From: an uncultured Rikenellaceae bacterium
Lineage (GTDB): Bacteria > Bacteroidota > Bacteroidia > Bacteroidales > Rikenellaceae
Length of the DNA stretch: 6,233 nt
Reading direction: 5' to 3'
Assembly: GCA_947038135.1 (NCBI GenBank)
Contig: CAMQVM010000103.1
Span: forward strand, 1 to 6,233
The notes under the pieces are model-generated. The model had not been told where the DNA came from and made no database searches. It was given only the letters and a program-made list of their open reading frames with translations. Made by a program: the position numbers and the translations under genes. Shown piece by piece: positions 1-6,233 of this stretch (positions within the stretch are counted from its first letter, which is position 1; every line of letters begins with the position of its first letter).

Positions 1-756
1 GCAGTAGAACGATTAGCATATCATGGAGTAGAGTTTAACACCTTAAGTGTTGTTAATGACAAATGTGCAGGACGAGGTGTTGAAATATACAACTTTTTCA
101 AATCAATAGGCAGCAGATATATGCAGTTTCTACCCGCTGCCGAGTATATATCAGCTGAAAACTTACCTTCACTAGGAGGGCGAGGCAGGATATTATCTCC
201 CGAAGATAACAGTGGTGCAGTGAGCGACTGGAGCATATCATCGTTGGCCCACGGAGAGTTTTTGCGTGATATATTTGATGAGTGGATAAAAAAAGATGTG
301 GGGCAATATTATGTTCAGATGTTTGATGTTACACTAGCAAACTGGTATGGGGTGAAACCTGGGCTCTGCGCCTTTGCCAAAAGTTGTGGCGATGGCTTGG
401 TTGTTGAACATAATGGCGATGTGTTTTCGTGCGATCACTTTGTATATCCAGAATATAGCCTTGGAAACATTAAAGAAGATGACCTACGTGTAATGTACTC
501 TTCAAAGAAGCAGTTTCATTTTGGAGTGAACAAAAGGAGCGGTTTACCTACTAGCTGCATACGTTGCAAATATTACTTTGCCTGCACAGGAGGCTGCCCA
601 AAACATAGGTTTGGGTCTACCCCTGAGAAGCCGAAAGCTAACTATCTATGTGAGGGGTATAAACTATTCTTTGAACACGTACACCCTTATATGGATAAGA
701 TGTGCGAACTTCTTCGTAATAATATGCCTGCATCTGATATTATGAAAACAAAGTAG
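1..756 (+). CDS. Anaerobic sulfatase-maturating enzyme (anSME), radical SAM/SPASM protein, 5'-truncated by window edge
   Basis: The frame is open from base 1 and ends in TAG, giving 251 residues with no start in the window; the Met codon at 121 lies inside conserved sequence and is not the start. Seen: YMQFLP, IFDEWIKKDVG, EHNGDVFSCDHFVYPEYSLGN and CxxCx5Cx3C followed by GGCPKHR, all typical of anSME. Counted from base 1, cysteines are at 123, 129, 144, 186, 189, 195, 199 and 217, with Asp145 after Cys144. These match the ligands of the two auxiliary [4Fe-4S] clusters and the proposed catalytic Asp of the Clostridium perfringens enzyme (numbering from memory) at a near-constant offset of 131-132. 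About 130 N-terminal residues, including the radical SAM CxxxCxxC motif, are therefore missing. Known of the family: it oxidises an active-site Cys or Ser of sulfatases to formylglycine in the cytoplasm. The Bacteroides thetaiotaomicron homologue is called ChuR. Other SPASM peptide maturases are possible but fit less well. Confidence 0.93.
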   Translation, partial: AVERLAYHGVEFNTLSVVNDKCAGRGVEIYNFFKSIGSRYMQFLPAAEYISAENLPSLGGRGRILSPEDNSGAVSDWSISSLAHGEFLRDIFDEWIKKDVGQYYVQMFDVTLANWYGVKPGLCAFAKSCGDGLVVEHNGDVFSCDHFVYPEYSLGNIKEDDLRVMYSSKKQFHFGVNKRSGLPTSCIRCKYYFACTGGCPKHRFGSTPEKPKANYLCEGYKLFFEHVHPYMDKMCELLRNNMPASDIMKTK

Positions 757-767
757 CACAACTGAAA

Positions 768-801
768 ATAGTAGTATAAATTAAATAATTATAGTAGTAT
801 A
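768..801 (+). repeat. 11-bp direct repeat before the permease start
   Basis: The 11-mer ATAGTAGTATA occurs at 768-778 and again at 791-801, 23 bp apart, inside the 44-bp spacer after the anSME stop. The second copy ends on the A of the permease ATG. The spacer is AT-rich and has no Shine-Dalgarno sequence. The repeat could affect translation initiation or bind a regulator, or be a chance duplication of low-complexity sequence. No function is assigned. Confidence 0.5.
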
Positions 802-1607
802 TGGATTTTTTTCAAGATATATTGTCGTATGCATTCCTGCAAAATGCGCTTTTAGCGGCTGTCTTTGCAGGTATTAGCTGCGGTATAATAGGAACTTACA
901 TTGTGGTTAGACGTTTAGTTTTTCTAGGTGCCGGTATTACCCACTCAAGCTTTGGGGGCATAGGCTTAGCGTATTATTTAGGGCTGAACCCTATACTCGG
1001 AGCTATGGTATTTGCTATACTGTCGGCGCTAGGGGTTAACTACTTATGCGACAAAGACCAACTGCGTGAAGACTCTGCGGTAGGGGTACTATGGGCTCTT
1101 GGCATGGCACTAGGTATTATTTTCATATTTATAACACCTGGATATGCTCCAAACCTAATGAGCTTTCTATTTGGCAATATTCTCACCATCACACCCGATA
1201 TATTAATTGCTAATGGTGCTATTGCTCTGAGCCTAACACTTTTATTTATTCTCTTTGGAAGGCGGATAATATACACTGCATTTGACAAGAAATTTGCCAT
1301 ATCACAAGGTGTAAATACTCGCCTTATTGATAATGTAGTGATGATTTTTGTCTCTATAACTATTGTACTAGTAATAAAATTAGTTGGTATAGTTTTATTG
1401 ATATCACTACTTACAATAGCTCCTATCACTATCAATAAATTCACTAACTCATACAAGTGGTTAACAATCTCATCGATACTTCTTACTATTATATCTTCTA
1501 TAATAGGTATCATTGTTAGCTACTATACCGATTTTCCATCTGGGGCATCAATTGTGGTTGTTTTATGTATATTTTATATACTTTCTAGGTTCTTTAAATC
1601 TAAATAA
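801..1607 (+). CDS. Metal ABC transporter permease, ABC-3 family (ZnuB/MntB-like)
   Basis: A complete 268-residue protein, the usual length for the family. It is strongly hydrophobic, with roughly seven to nine membrane segments (for example about 11-35, 64-83, 92-112, 132-152, 176-212, 220-242 and 248-264). Family signatures seen are VVRRLVFLGAGITHSSFGG (35-53, the VRRxVFxGDAxSH-like block), SFLFGNILTITPDIL (121-135), the ISQGVN loop (167-172) that probably contacts the ATPase, LVGIVLLISLLTIAP (194-208) and DFPSGASIVVV (244-254). In this family the permease forms the inner-membrane channel for Zn, Mn or Fe, working with an ATPase and a periplasmic metal-binding protein. The metal cannot be read from the sequence. 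No partner gene lies next to it in the window. It follows the anSME gene by 44 bp with no terminator between, so read-through is likely, and a strong terminator follows it. I see no convincing Zur, Fur or MntR operator upstream. Confidence 0.92.
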   Translation: MDFFQDILSYAFLQNALLAAVFAGISCGIIGTYIVVRRLVFLGAGITHSSFGGIGLAYYLGLNPILGAMVFAILSALGVNYLCDKDQLREDSAVGVLWALGMALGIIFIFITPGYAPNLMSFLFGNILTITPDILIANGAIALSLTLLFILFGRRIIYTAFDKKFAISQGVNTRLIDNVVMIFVSITIVLVIKLVGIVLLISLLTIAPITINKFTNSYKWLTISSILLTIISSIIGIIVSYYTDFPSGASIVVVLCIFYILSRFFKSK

Positions 1608-1646
1608 CACAAATAACCACATATTATGTATATTTTTAACACTATT

Positions 1647-1683
1647 AACAGTGAGGTTTTATTAATTACCTCACTGTTTTTTT
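1647..1683 (+). terminator. Rho-independent terminator after the metal permease gene
   Basis: A perfect 11-bp stem pairs 1647-1657 (AACAGTGAGGT) with 1668-1678 (ACCTCACTGTT) around a 10-nt AT-rich loop. The right arm runs into a T tract that reaches 1683. It starts 40 bp after the permease stop. It should end transcription of the anSME-permease unit and insulate the SusC/D operon. There is no matching A tract on the left side, so it is not clearly bidirectional. Confidence 0.92.
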
Positions 1684-1753
1684 ATTATGGCAGATGATAA
1701 AATCAATTTAACTCAGTATTTATAATATATCATATTTACTCTATTTTACATAA

Positions 1754-1770
1754 TATGATTACGAATCATA
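1754..1770 (+). promoter_or_regulatory. 17-bp palindrome, possible regulator binding site
   Basis: TATGATT (1754-1760) and AATCATA (1764-1770) are perfect inverted copies around the 3-bp centre ACG. The site lies about 65-75 bp upstream of the -33-like element of the promoter candidate, or near -100 from its expected start point, where an activator of a SusC/D operon could bind. Function is inferred only from symmetry and position. A dyad of this size can arise by chance in AT-rich DNA. Confidence 0.4.
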
Positions 1771-1828
1771 AGAATAACGCTCTTTAAACTTTCTTTTTTA
1801 ACACAATTGCAGTTTTCGCATTTTTTTT

Positions 1829-1858
1829 ATTGTTTTTAATAAAAATGTTATATATTTG
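1829..1858 (+). promoter_or_regulatory. Bacteroidota-type promoter candidate for the SusC/D operon
   Basis: TATATTTG at 1851-1858 matches the TAnnTTTG -7 element known from Bacteroides. An ATTG at 1829-1832, 18 bp upstream, is a partial match to the TTTG -33 element. The DNA around it is A/T-tract rich. The expected start point is near 1862-1866, which leaves a leader of about 310 nt before the SusC start. It is the only full TAnnTTTG match I found in the spacer. Confidence 0.6.
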
Positions 1859-1990
1859 TATAAATAATTGAAATGAAATGACAGTTATATAGTACAAAAT
1901 ACCTGATAATAACCATTTCACTTTACGATATAACACAGTATATGTTTATTAAGTAACATATTTATAACAGAAACAACAACGACAACAATT

Positions 1991-2017
1991 TTACTGTAAT
2001 AATAATCTTACTGTAAT
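1991..2017 (+). repeat. Two direct copies of the dyad 10-mer TTACTGTAAT
   Basis: TTACTGTAAT is present at 1991-2000 and 2008-2017, a 17-bp repeat spacing or about one and a half helical turns. Within each copy TTAC and GTAA are inverted around a central T, so each is itself a potential dimer site. They lie downstream of the promoter candidate, inside the expected leader. They could be operator half-sites, or RNA elements. No known regulator is assigned. Confidence 0.4.
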
Positions 2018-2109
2018 GATACAAATTTTGCATTAACTTGATATAATATACGACACATAAATTAATTCTAAAACCACAGTATGGAATAAAACAAAGAGAA
2101 AGAGAGACA

Positions 2110-2146
2110 CCATTTTGAATGGAGAGACAAGGTAGACATCTACCTT
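2110..2146 (+). promoter_or_regulatory. Two small hairpins in the leader just upstream of the SusC start
   Basis: First hairpin: CCATT (2110-2114) pairs with AATGG (2118-2122) around TTG. Second: AAGGTAGA (2129-2136) and TCTACCTT (2139-2146) are perfect inverted copies; as RNA this gives a 7-bp stem with the tetraloop ACAU. An A run follows the second, not a T tract, so neither looks like a terminator. The second ends 28 nt before the SusC ATG. The octamer GAGAGACA occurs at 2102-2109 and 2122-2129, each touching a stem. These could control mRNA stability or ribosome access, or serve as a DNA operator. This is inference. Confidence 0.4.
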
Positions 2147-2174
2147 AAAAAACTATTAATTTAATAAAACTAAG

Positions 2175-5100
2175 ATGACTAAAAAATTCCCCCTAATTTT
2201 TACTCTTCTAACAGCCTCTTTTGCACCTGCTATTGCAGCAGGCAATTCGTTGCAAACAGCGAACAAAAGTGATGTTAGTACTTATGTATCACAGCAATCA
2301 TATGAGGCTAGTGGTATAGTTACAGACAAAGCTGGTTTACCTATAATAGGTGCAACCGTACTAGTAGAAGGAACAACAAACGGTGTCAGCACCGATGTAA
2401 ATGGACGTTTTACGATTAAAAATGTTCCATCTGGAGCTAAAATCATAGCCACTTATATAGGATGTACTCCTTTTGGTGTAGTGATATCTCAAACTATGAG
2501 TGATATTAAGATTACTCTAGAGCAAGATGGTATCAGTATGGATGAGATTGTGGTTGTAGGTTATGGCACACAACGCAAAGAGAGCCTTACTGGAGCTCTA
2601 CAAACAATTAGCGATGATAAGCTAAAAAATATCACTTCGCCATCGGTTTCAAATATGCTTAATGGTAAAGCACCAGGTGTATTTGTATCACCAGGAGCAG
2701 GACCAGGTGCTGAGGGTAAGATCATCATTCGAGGTAAGTCTACTATCAATGGTAGCACCGACCCACTATGGGTAGTTGATGGTGTTATTGTTGGATCAAG
2801 TGCAGGAGCAGTTAACCCTTCAGACATTGCATCTATGACAGTTCTTAAAGATGCAGCATCTACAGCTATCTATGGTTCACAAGGTGCTAACGGTGTAATT
2901 TTGGTGACTACAAAGAGTGCCAAATCTGGCAAGATGACTATTTCAGCATCAGTTAAATCGGGAGTATCTATTGTTCATAATGGCAATATGGATATGATGG
3001 ACGGTGCACAATTGTATGACTATTTCAAAGGATTCTCTAACCAAGAGAGCATTAAATTCACTCGTTGGAATAAAGATCTTCGTAACTCGAACTTTGACTG
3101 GTGGGACTTAGCTGTACAACCAGGAATCACACAAGACTATAATGTATCTGTATCAGGTGGTACTGAGCAGCTAAAATCTTATTTCTCGGTAGGTGTATAC
3201 GACGAAAAAGGTGCAGTTAAAGGGTATGACTATACTCGATACAACTTTAGATATAAATCTGATTACAAGCCTTATGATTGGTTAACAATCAAGCCTATGA
3301 TATCAGGATCTGTTAGAGATATCGAAGATCAGCAGTACTCAACAACAGCTATGTACTCAAACCTTCCATGGGATAGCCCTTATGATGCAGATGGTAACAT
3401 TATTGGTCACAAATCGCAAGAGTGGGTAAACTCAACTAGCACAAACTACCTTTATGATTTACAGTGGAACAAATCAAATTCTACTGCAAGAGAGTTTATG
3501 GGTAACCTTGACTTTGACGCTAAAATCACTGATTGGTTGACATTCTCTTCTATCAACAATTACAAATGGCAGGGAGCAAATGGTAAAGCTTACACCGACC
3601 CTCAGTCTAATGGTGGAATAGGAGTGCAAGGTAGAATAGACCAAACCTCTTCTAACATGACACGTCGATATACCAACCAAATTCTTAGATTCAACAAGGT
3701 TTTTGGTGATCATGCAGTAAGTGCTTTAGCTGCTTATGAGTATAATGACTACAACTATGAGAGCCTACAAGCTATAGGAACAGGATTTTCACCAGGGTCT
3801 GAGATATTAGATGTGGTTGCACTTCCTGAAAAAGTTAAAGGTGGCAGATCACAATGGGCTGTTCAGTCTATGCTTCTTAATGCTAACTACTCTTATAAAT
3901 ATAAATACCTAGCTCAGGTGTCGTTACGCCGTGATGGTGCTTCGAACTTTGGAGACAATGCTAAGTATGGCAACTTCTTCTCTGCAAGTGGTGCATGGAA
4001 TGTGCATAAAGAGGAATTTATGAGTGGAGCAACCTGGATCAACCAACTTAAAGTAAGAGCATCTTATGGTTCAGTAGGTAACAGACCTACATCGCTATAC
4101 CCTCAATATGATCTATACTCTCTTTCTTCAAGCTATAATGGTATACCTGGAGCTCTTATATCTCAAATTGGTAATAAAGACCTTACATGGGAGCAGACAT
4201 TAACAACAGGAATTGGTGTTGATTTTGATATGTTTAATAGGTTGAGAATTACATTTGACTACTATGACAAGAATACAGACAACCTTCTTTACCAAGTTCC
4301 TGTTTCAGGAGTTGTGGGTGTAACTTCTATATGGCGTAACGTAGGTGAGCTTACAAACAAAGGTTTTGAGCTAAATGTTAGTGGCGATATAATCAAGACT
4401 CCCGAACTAATTTGGACTGTTGGTTTCAATATTGCAACTAATAAGAACAAGGTTAAGAAACTATACTCAGGACAAGACGAGATTATTATTGGTGGAGGAT
4501 CAAATATCGCAGGTAGTGCACAGCGTTTGCTATCTCCAGGACTTGATGCAGACACGTGGTTAATGCCAGAATGGGCAGGTGTAGACGTTGAAACTGGTGC
4601 TCCAACATGGTATAAAACAGAAAAAGATGGTTCACGAGCAGTAACAAAAAAATATGCAGAAGCAGATTTGGTTACTAATTTCGGATCATACACACCGAAT
4701 TTCTTTGGTGGATTCTCTACTGATTTATCATATAAAAACATCGATTTTTCGGCTGTATTTGGCTACTCAGTAGGTGGTAATATCTATAACTACTCACGTT
4801 CTGAGTATGATTCAGATGGTGCCTATACCGACAAAAACCAAATGGTGCTTCAAGACGGCTGGAACAGATGGGAAAAACCAGGAGATATTGCAACACATCC
4901 TGTAACTAAGTATGGTAACGCTGCTTCTAATGGACACAAAACATCATCAAGATTCCTTGAAGATGGTAGCTACCTGAAACTTAGAAGTGTAACTTTAGGT
5001 TACAACCTAGCGATTCCTAAATGGAAAATACAAAACTTAAGAATTTTCTTTAGTGGTGAAAACTTATTTACCGTTACAGATTATTCAGGTGTAGACCCAG

Positions 5101-5198
5101 AGATTGCTCCAGTGGAAAATGCTGTTGGTGGAGTTGTAGGTCCTGGTATCTATCCAACAATAAAAAGATTTATGTTCGGTATTAACATCACTTTATAA
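2175..5198 (+). CDS. SusC/RagA family TonB-dependent outer-membrane transporter
   Basis: A complete 1007-residue protein, the usual family length. Seen in order: a signal peptide (MTKK, a hydrophobic stretch to about 20, probable cleavage after AIA at 21); a carboxypeptidase D regulatory-like domain (about 43-116, with GIVTDKAGLPIIGATV and TDVNGRFTIKNV); a TonB-box region and SusC signature MDEIVVVGYGTQRKESLTGA (122-141); the plug domain (about 140-248, with IIIRGKSTING, LWVVDGV, LKDAASTAIYGSQGANGVI); and a long beta-barrel (RRDGASNFG near 584, LKVRASYGSVGN near 625, GENLF near 961) ending in GINITL. There is no STN domain, which argues against direct ECF-sigma/anti-sigma signalling through this protein. 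The start is fixed by the signal peptide; an A-rich stretch precedes it with no Shine-Dalgarno. In this family the barrel imports oligosaccharides, or sometimes peptides, through the outer membrane using TonB energy. The SusD partner follows 9 nt later. The substrate cannot be read from the sequence. Confidence 0.97.
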   Translation: MTKKFPLIFTLLTASFAPAIAAGNSLQTANKSDVSTYVSQQSYEASGIVTDKAGLPIIGATVLVEGTTNGVSTDVNGRFTIKNVPSGAKIIATYIGCTPFGVVISQTMSDIKITLEQDGISMDEIVVVGYGTQRKESLTGALQTISDDKLKNITSPSVSNMLNGKAPGVFVSPGAGPGAEGKIIIRGKSTINGSTDPLWVVDGVIVGSSAGAVNPSDIASMTVLKDAASTAIYGSQGANGVILVTTKSAKSGKMTISASVKSGVSIVHNGNMDMMDGAQLYDYFKGFSNQESIKFTRWNKDLRNSNFDWWDLAVQPGITQDYNVSVSGGTEQLKSYFSVGVYDEKGAVKGYDYTRYNFRYKSDYKPYDWLTIKPMISGSVRDIEDQQYSTTAMYSNLPWDSPYDADGNIIGHKSQEWVNSTSTNYLYDLQWNKSNSTAREFMGNLDFDAKITDWLTFSSINNYKWQGANGKAYTDPQSNGGIGVQGRIDQTSSNMTRRYTNQILRFNKVFGDHAVSALAAYEYNDYNYESLQAIGTGFSPGSEILDVVALPEKVKGGRSQWAVQSMLLNANYSYKYKYLAQVSLRRDGASNFGDNAKYGNFFSASGAWNVHKEEFMSGATWINQLKVRASYGSVGNRPTSLYPQYDLYSLSSSYNGIPGALISQIGNKDLTWEQTLTTGIGVDFDMFNRLRITFDYYDKNTDNLLYQVPVSGVVGVTSIWRNVGELTNKGFELNVSGDIIKTPELIWTVGFNIATNKNKVKKLYSGQDEIIIGGGSNIAGSAQRLLSPGLDADTWLMPEWAGVDVETGAPTWYKTEKDGSRAVTKKYAEADLVTNFGSYTPNFFGGFSTDLSYKNIDFSAVFGYSVGGNIYNYSRSEYDSDGAYTDKNQMVLQDGWNRWEKPGDIATHPVTKYGNAASNGHKTSSRFLEDGSYLKLRSVTLGYNLAIPKWKIQNLRIFFSGENLFTVTDYSGVDPEIAPVENAVGGVVGPGIYPTIKRFMFGINITL

Positions 5199-5207
5199 CT
5201 TAGAGAA

Positions 5208-6233
5208 ATGAAAAAAAATAGATTTATAGTACTAGGCGCAGTAGCACTACTTGGCCTTGGAGGATGTAATATAGAGAGATTGCCATATGGATCAATGGCG
5301 GCTGACAAAGTAATTGAAAATCCAGATGAGATGCTTTCTGTCACAATGAATGGAATGTATAGCCAAATGAAAGGTTGGTCTGATGTAATGCACCGATGTG
5401 GTGAATATGCTGGCGATAACGTTATGATTAGAGGTGCTTCTTCTGATGCCTTTTTCGAGTTTATATCATACTCTCGCACACCTCAAAACTACCGTTTAAC
5501 TAGCTTTTGGAATGACAGCTACAAGGTGATAGCTCAGTCATCTAATATAATTTCAATGATTAAAGAGGGGAAGAATGCAGAGGTAGACCAGCAGATTGGT
5601 GAGGCATACTTTTTAAGAGGTTTGATGTATTTTTACCTTGCAAGAAACTATGGACGACCATACTATGATAACCCTAAAACCAACTTAGCGGTGCCTATAG
5701 TAAACGGGACTCCCGAAGACCTTAGTAATGTAGTACTACCCGACCGTAGCACTGTCGAGAAAGTATATGAGCAAGCTATTTCTGATTTAAAGAAAGGTGC
5801 TGAGCTTATGACTATCGACAAAGGGCCAGCTTACGCTTCTAAAACGGCTGCTCATGCTATGCTATCACGTGTATATTTGTTTATGAGTGGAACATGGGCT
5901 AATGCAAATGCTGAGTATGCTGCTGAGGTAGTTAAATATTCAGACTTAGCTATCAATAACGGCGAACATGCTCTTTTATCTCGTATTGACTTTTTGAAAG
6001 CTAATACTATCACTCCTGAAAATAACAGTGAGTCAATATTTGTTGTTAAGCGTTTGGCTTCTGAGTTTTCTGGAGACAATCACTATTATGGAGTTGGTGG
6101 TATGTATGCAAATATCGGTGGTCAAGGCTGGGGTGAAATGTATGCATCAGCAAAATACATTGATCTTTTAAACGAGACAGGTCGCAATGATTGGTATACA
6201 AACAAGATTGTTGATGCTCGTGCTAGCTTTATA
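5208..6233 (+). CDS. SusD/RagB family surface lipoprotein, 3'-truncated by window edge
   Basis: An open frame of 342 codons runs without a stop to the last base; family members usually have about 500-600 residues, so roughly a third is missing. The ATG at 5208 opens a lipoprotein signal peptide (MKKNRFIVLGAVALL) with lipobox LGGC and lipidated Cys20. Family motifs seen are NGMYSQMKG (48-56), FWNDSYKVIAQSSNII (100-115), GEAYFLRGLMYFYLARNYG (131-149, the main SusD signature in the TPR-like helices), STVEKVYEQAISDLKKGAEL (181-200) and SKTAAHAMLSRVYLFM (211-226). The protein would sit on the cell surface as the lid of the SusC barrel and help bind the substrate. Only 9 nt separate it from the SusC stop, so the two are almost certainly co-transcribed and perhaps translationally coupled. 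The segment after Cys20 (NIER) has a single acidic residue and is a poor match to the acidic surface-export signals described for Bacteroidota lipoproteins. Confidence 0.95.
   Translation, partial: MKKNRFIVLGAVALLGLGGCNIERLPYGSMAADKVIENPDEMLSVTMNGMYSQMKGWSDVMHRCGEYAGDNVMIRGASSDAFFEFISYSRTPQNYRLTSFWNDSYKVIAQSSNIISMIKEGKNAEVDQQIGEAYFLRGLMYFYLARNYGRPYYDNPKTNLAVPIVNGTPEDLSNVVLPDRSTVEKVYEQAISDLKKGAELMTIDKGPAYASKTAAHAMLSRVYLFMSGTWANANAEYAAEVVKYSDLAINNGEHALLSRIDFLKANTITPENNSESIFVVKRLASEFSGDNHYYGVGGMYANIGGQGWGEMYASAKYIDLLNETGRNDWYTNKIVDARASFI

Larger units (their letters stand above)
1684..2174 (+). other. Gene-free upstream region and leader of the SusC/D operon
   Basis: About 490 bp, much more AT-rich than the flanking genes, with no reading frame on either strand that looks coding. 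From left to right it holds a 17-bp palindrome, a promoter candidate, a stretch rich in CAA/AAC triplets (about 1968-1990), two copies of a 10-mer dyad, a purine-rich run (about 2090-2108) and two small hairpins just before the SusC start. If the promoter candidate is right, the transcript has a leader of about 310 nt. I found no pair of long inverted repeats that would mark an invertible promoter, no tRNA, and no riboswitch fold I can name. Confidence 0.7.

Noticed and set aside
121..756. Treating the Met codon at 121 as the start of a short protein
   Set aside because: The frame is open upstream to base 1 and the preceding 40 codons encode typical anSME sequence (for example FNTLSVVN), so this Met is internal.
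1040..1513. 157-codon open frame on the minus strand inside the metal permease gene
   Set aside because: It lies wholly within a well-supported membrane protein gene and its translation shows no recognisable domain; it is a shadow of the hydrophobic coding strand.
1626..1697. Short open frame of about 23 codons after the permease gene
   Set aside because: It runs through the terminator hairpin and its T tract and encodes no recognisable peptide.
2027..2047. Second promoter: TTTG at 2027-2030 with TATAAT at 2042-2047
   Set aside because: The spacing of 11 bp is too short for the Bacteroidota -33/-7 arrangement and the -7 element lacks the TTTG part. A transcription start nearer the gene remains possible but is not supported by sequence.
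1684..2174. Invertible (phase-variable) promoter in front of SusC
   Set aside because: Such elements in Bacteroidales are flanked by a pair of longer inverted repeats; I found only short local dyads and no separated pair enclosing the promoter candidate.
4289..4741. 150-codon open frame on the minus strand inside the SusC gene
   Set aside because: The forward frame here has clear SusC barrel motifs, and the reverse translation has no family features or plausible start context. The smaller reverse frames at 2561-2827, 3474-3713, 5150-5479 and 5852-6079 were rejected for the same reason.
1..6233. CRISPR array, insertion sequence, tRNA or rRNA gene, or phage module
   Set aside because: No regularly spaced repeats, transposase or integrase motifs, cloverleaf-like segments or phage genes were seen on either strand.

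Overview
This window most likely comes from a member of the Bacteroidota, probably the order Bacteroidales. The evidence is a SusC/SusD pair, a TAnnTTTG-type promoter candidate, A-rich start sites with no Shine-Dalgarno sequence, and AT-rich spacers. Genus cannot be read from the sequence. All genes seen are on the + strand, and the first and last are cut by the window edges.

Layout. (1) 1-756: the C-terminal two thirds of an anaerobic sulfatase-maturating enzyme (anSME, radical SAM/SPASM), open from the first base, with all eight auxiliary-cluster cysteines and the proposed catalytic Asp. (2) 801-1607: a complete inner-membrane permease of the ABC-3 family (ZnuB/MntB-like, Zn/Mn/Fe uptake), 44 bp downstream and perhaps co-transcribed; no ATPase or metal-binding protein is beside it in the window. 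(3) 1647-1683: a strong intrinsic terminator closing that unit. (4) 1684-2174: about 490 bp without genes, holding a 17-bp palindrome, a Bacteroidota-type promoter candidate, a pair of dyad repeats and two small hairpins just before the next start. (5) 2175-5198: a complete SusC-family TonB-dependent outer-membrane transporter of 1007 residues. (6) 5208-6233: the first 342 residues of its SusD-family surface lipoprotein partner, still open at the window end. This gene has no in-window stop but is clearly real.

How the genes work together. SusC and SusD form the outer-membrane glycan (or peptide) capture and import complex of a polysaccharide utilization locus (PUL). The catabolic enzymes and the dedicated regulator would lie outside the window, so the substrate is unknown. 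The anSME activates sulfatases by converting Cys or Ser to formylglycine, so the organism very likely desulfates sulfated glycans. The terminator and long spacer argue that the anSME gene and the SusC/D operon are separate transcription units, and a shared substrate is only a guess. I see no clearly new biological system here. The least explained part is the non-coding region before susC.
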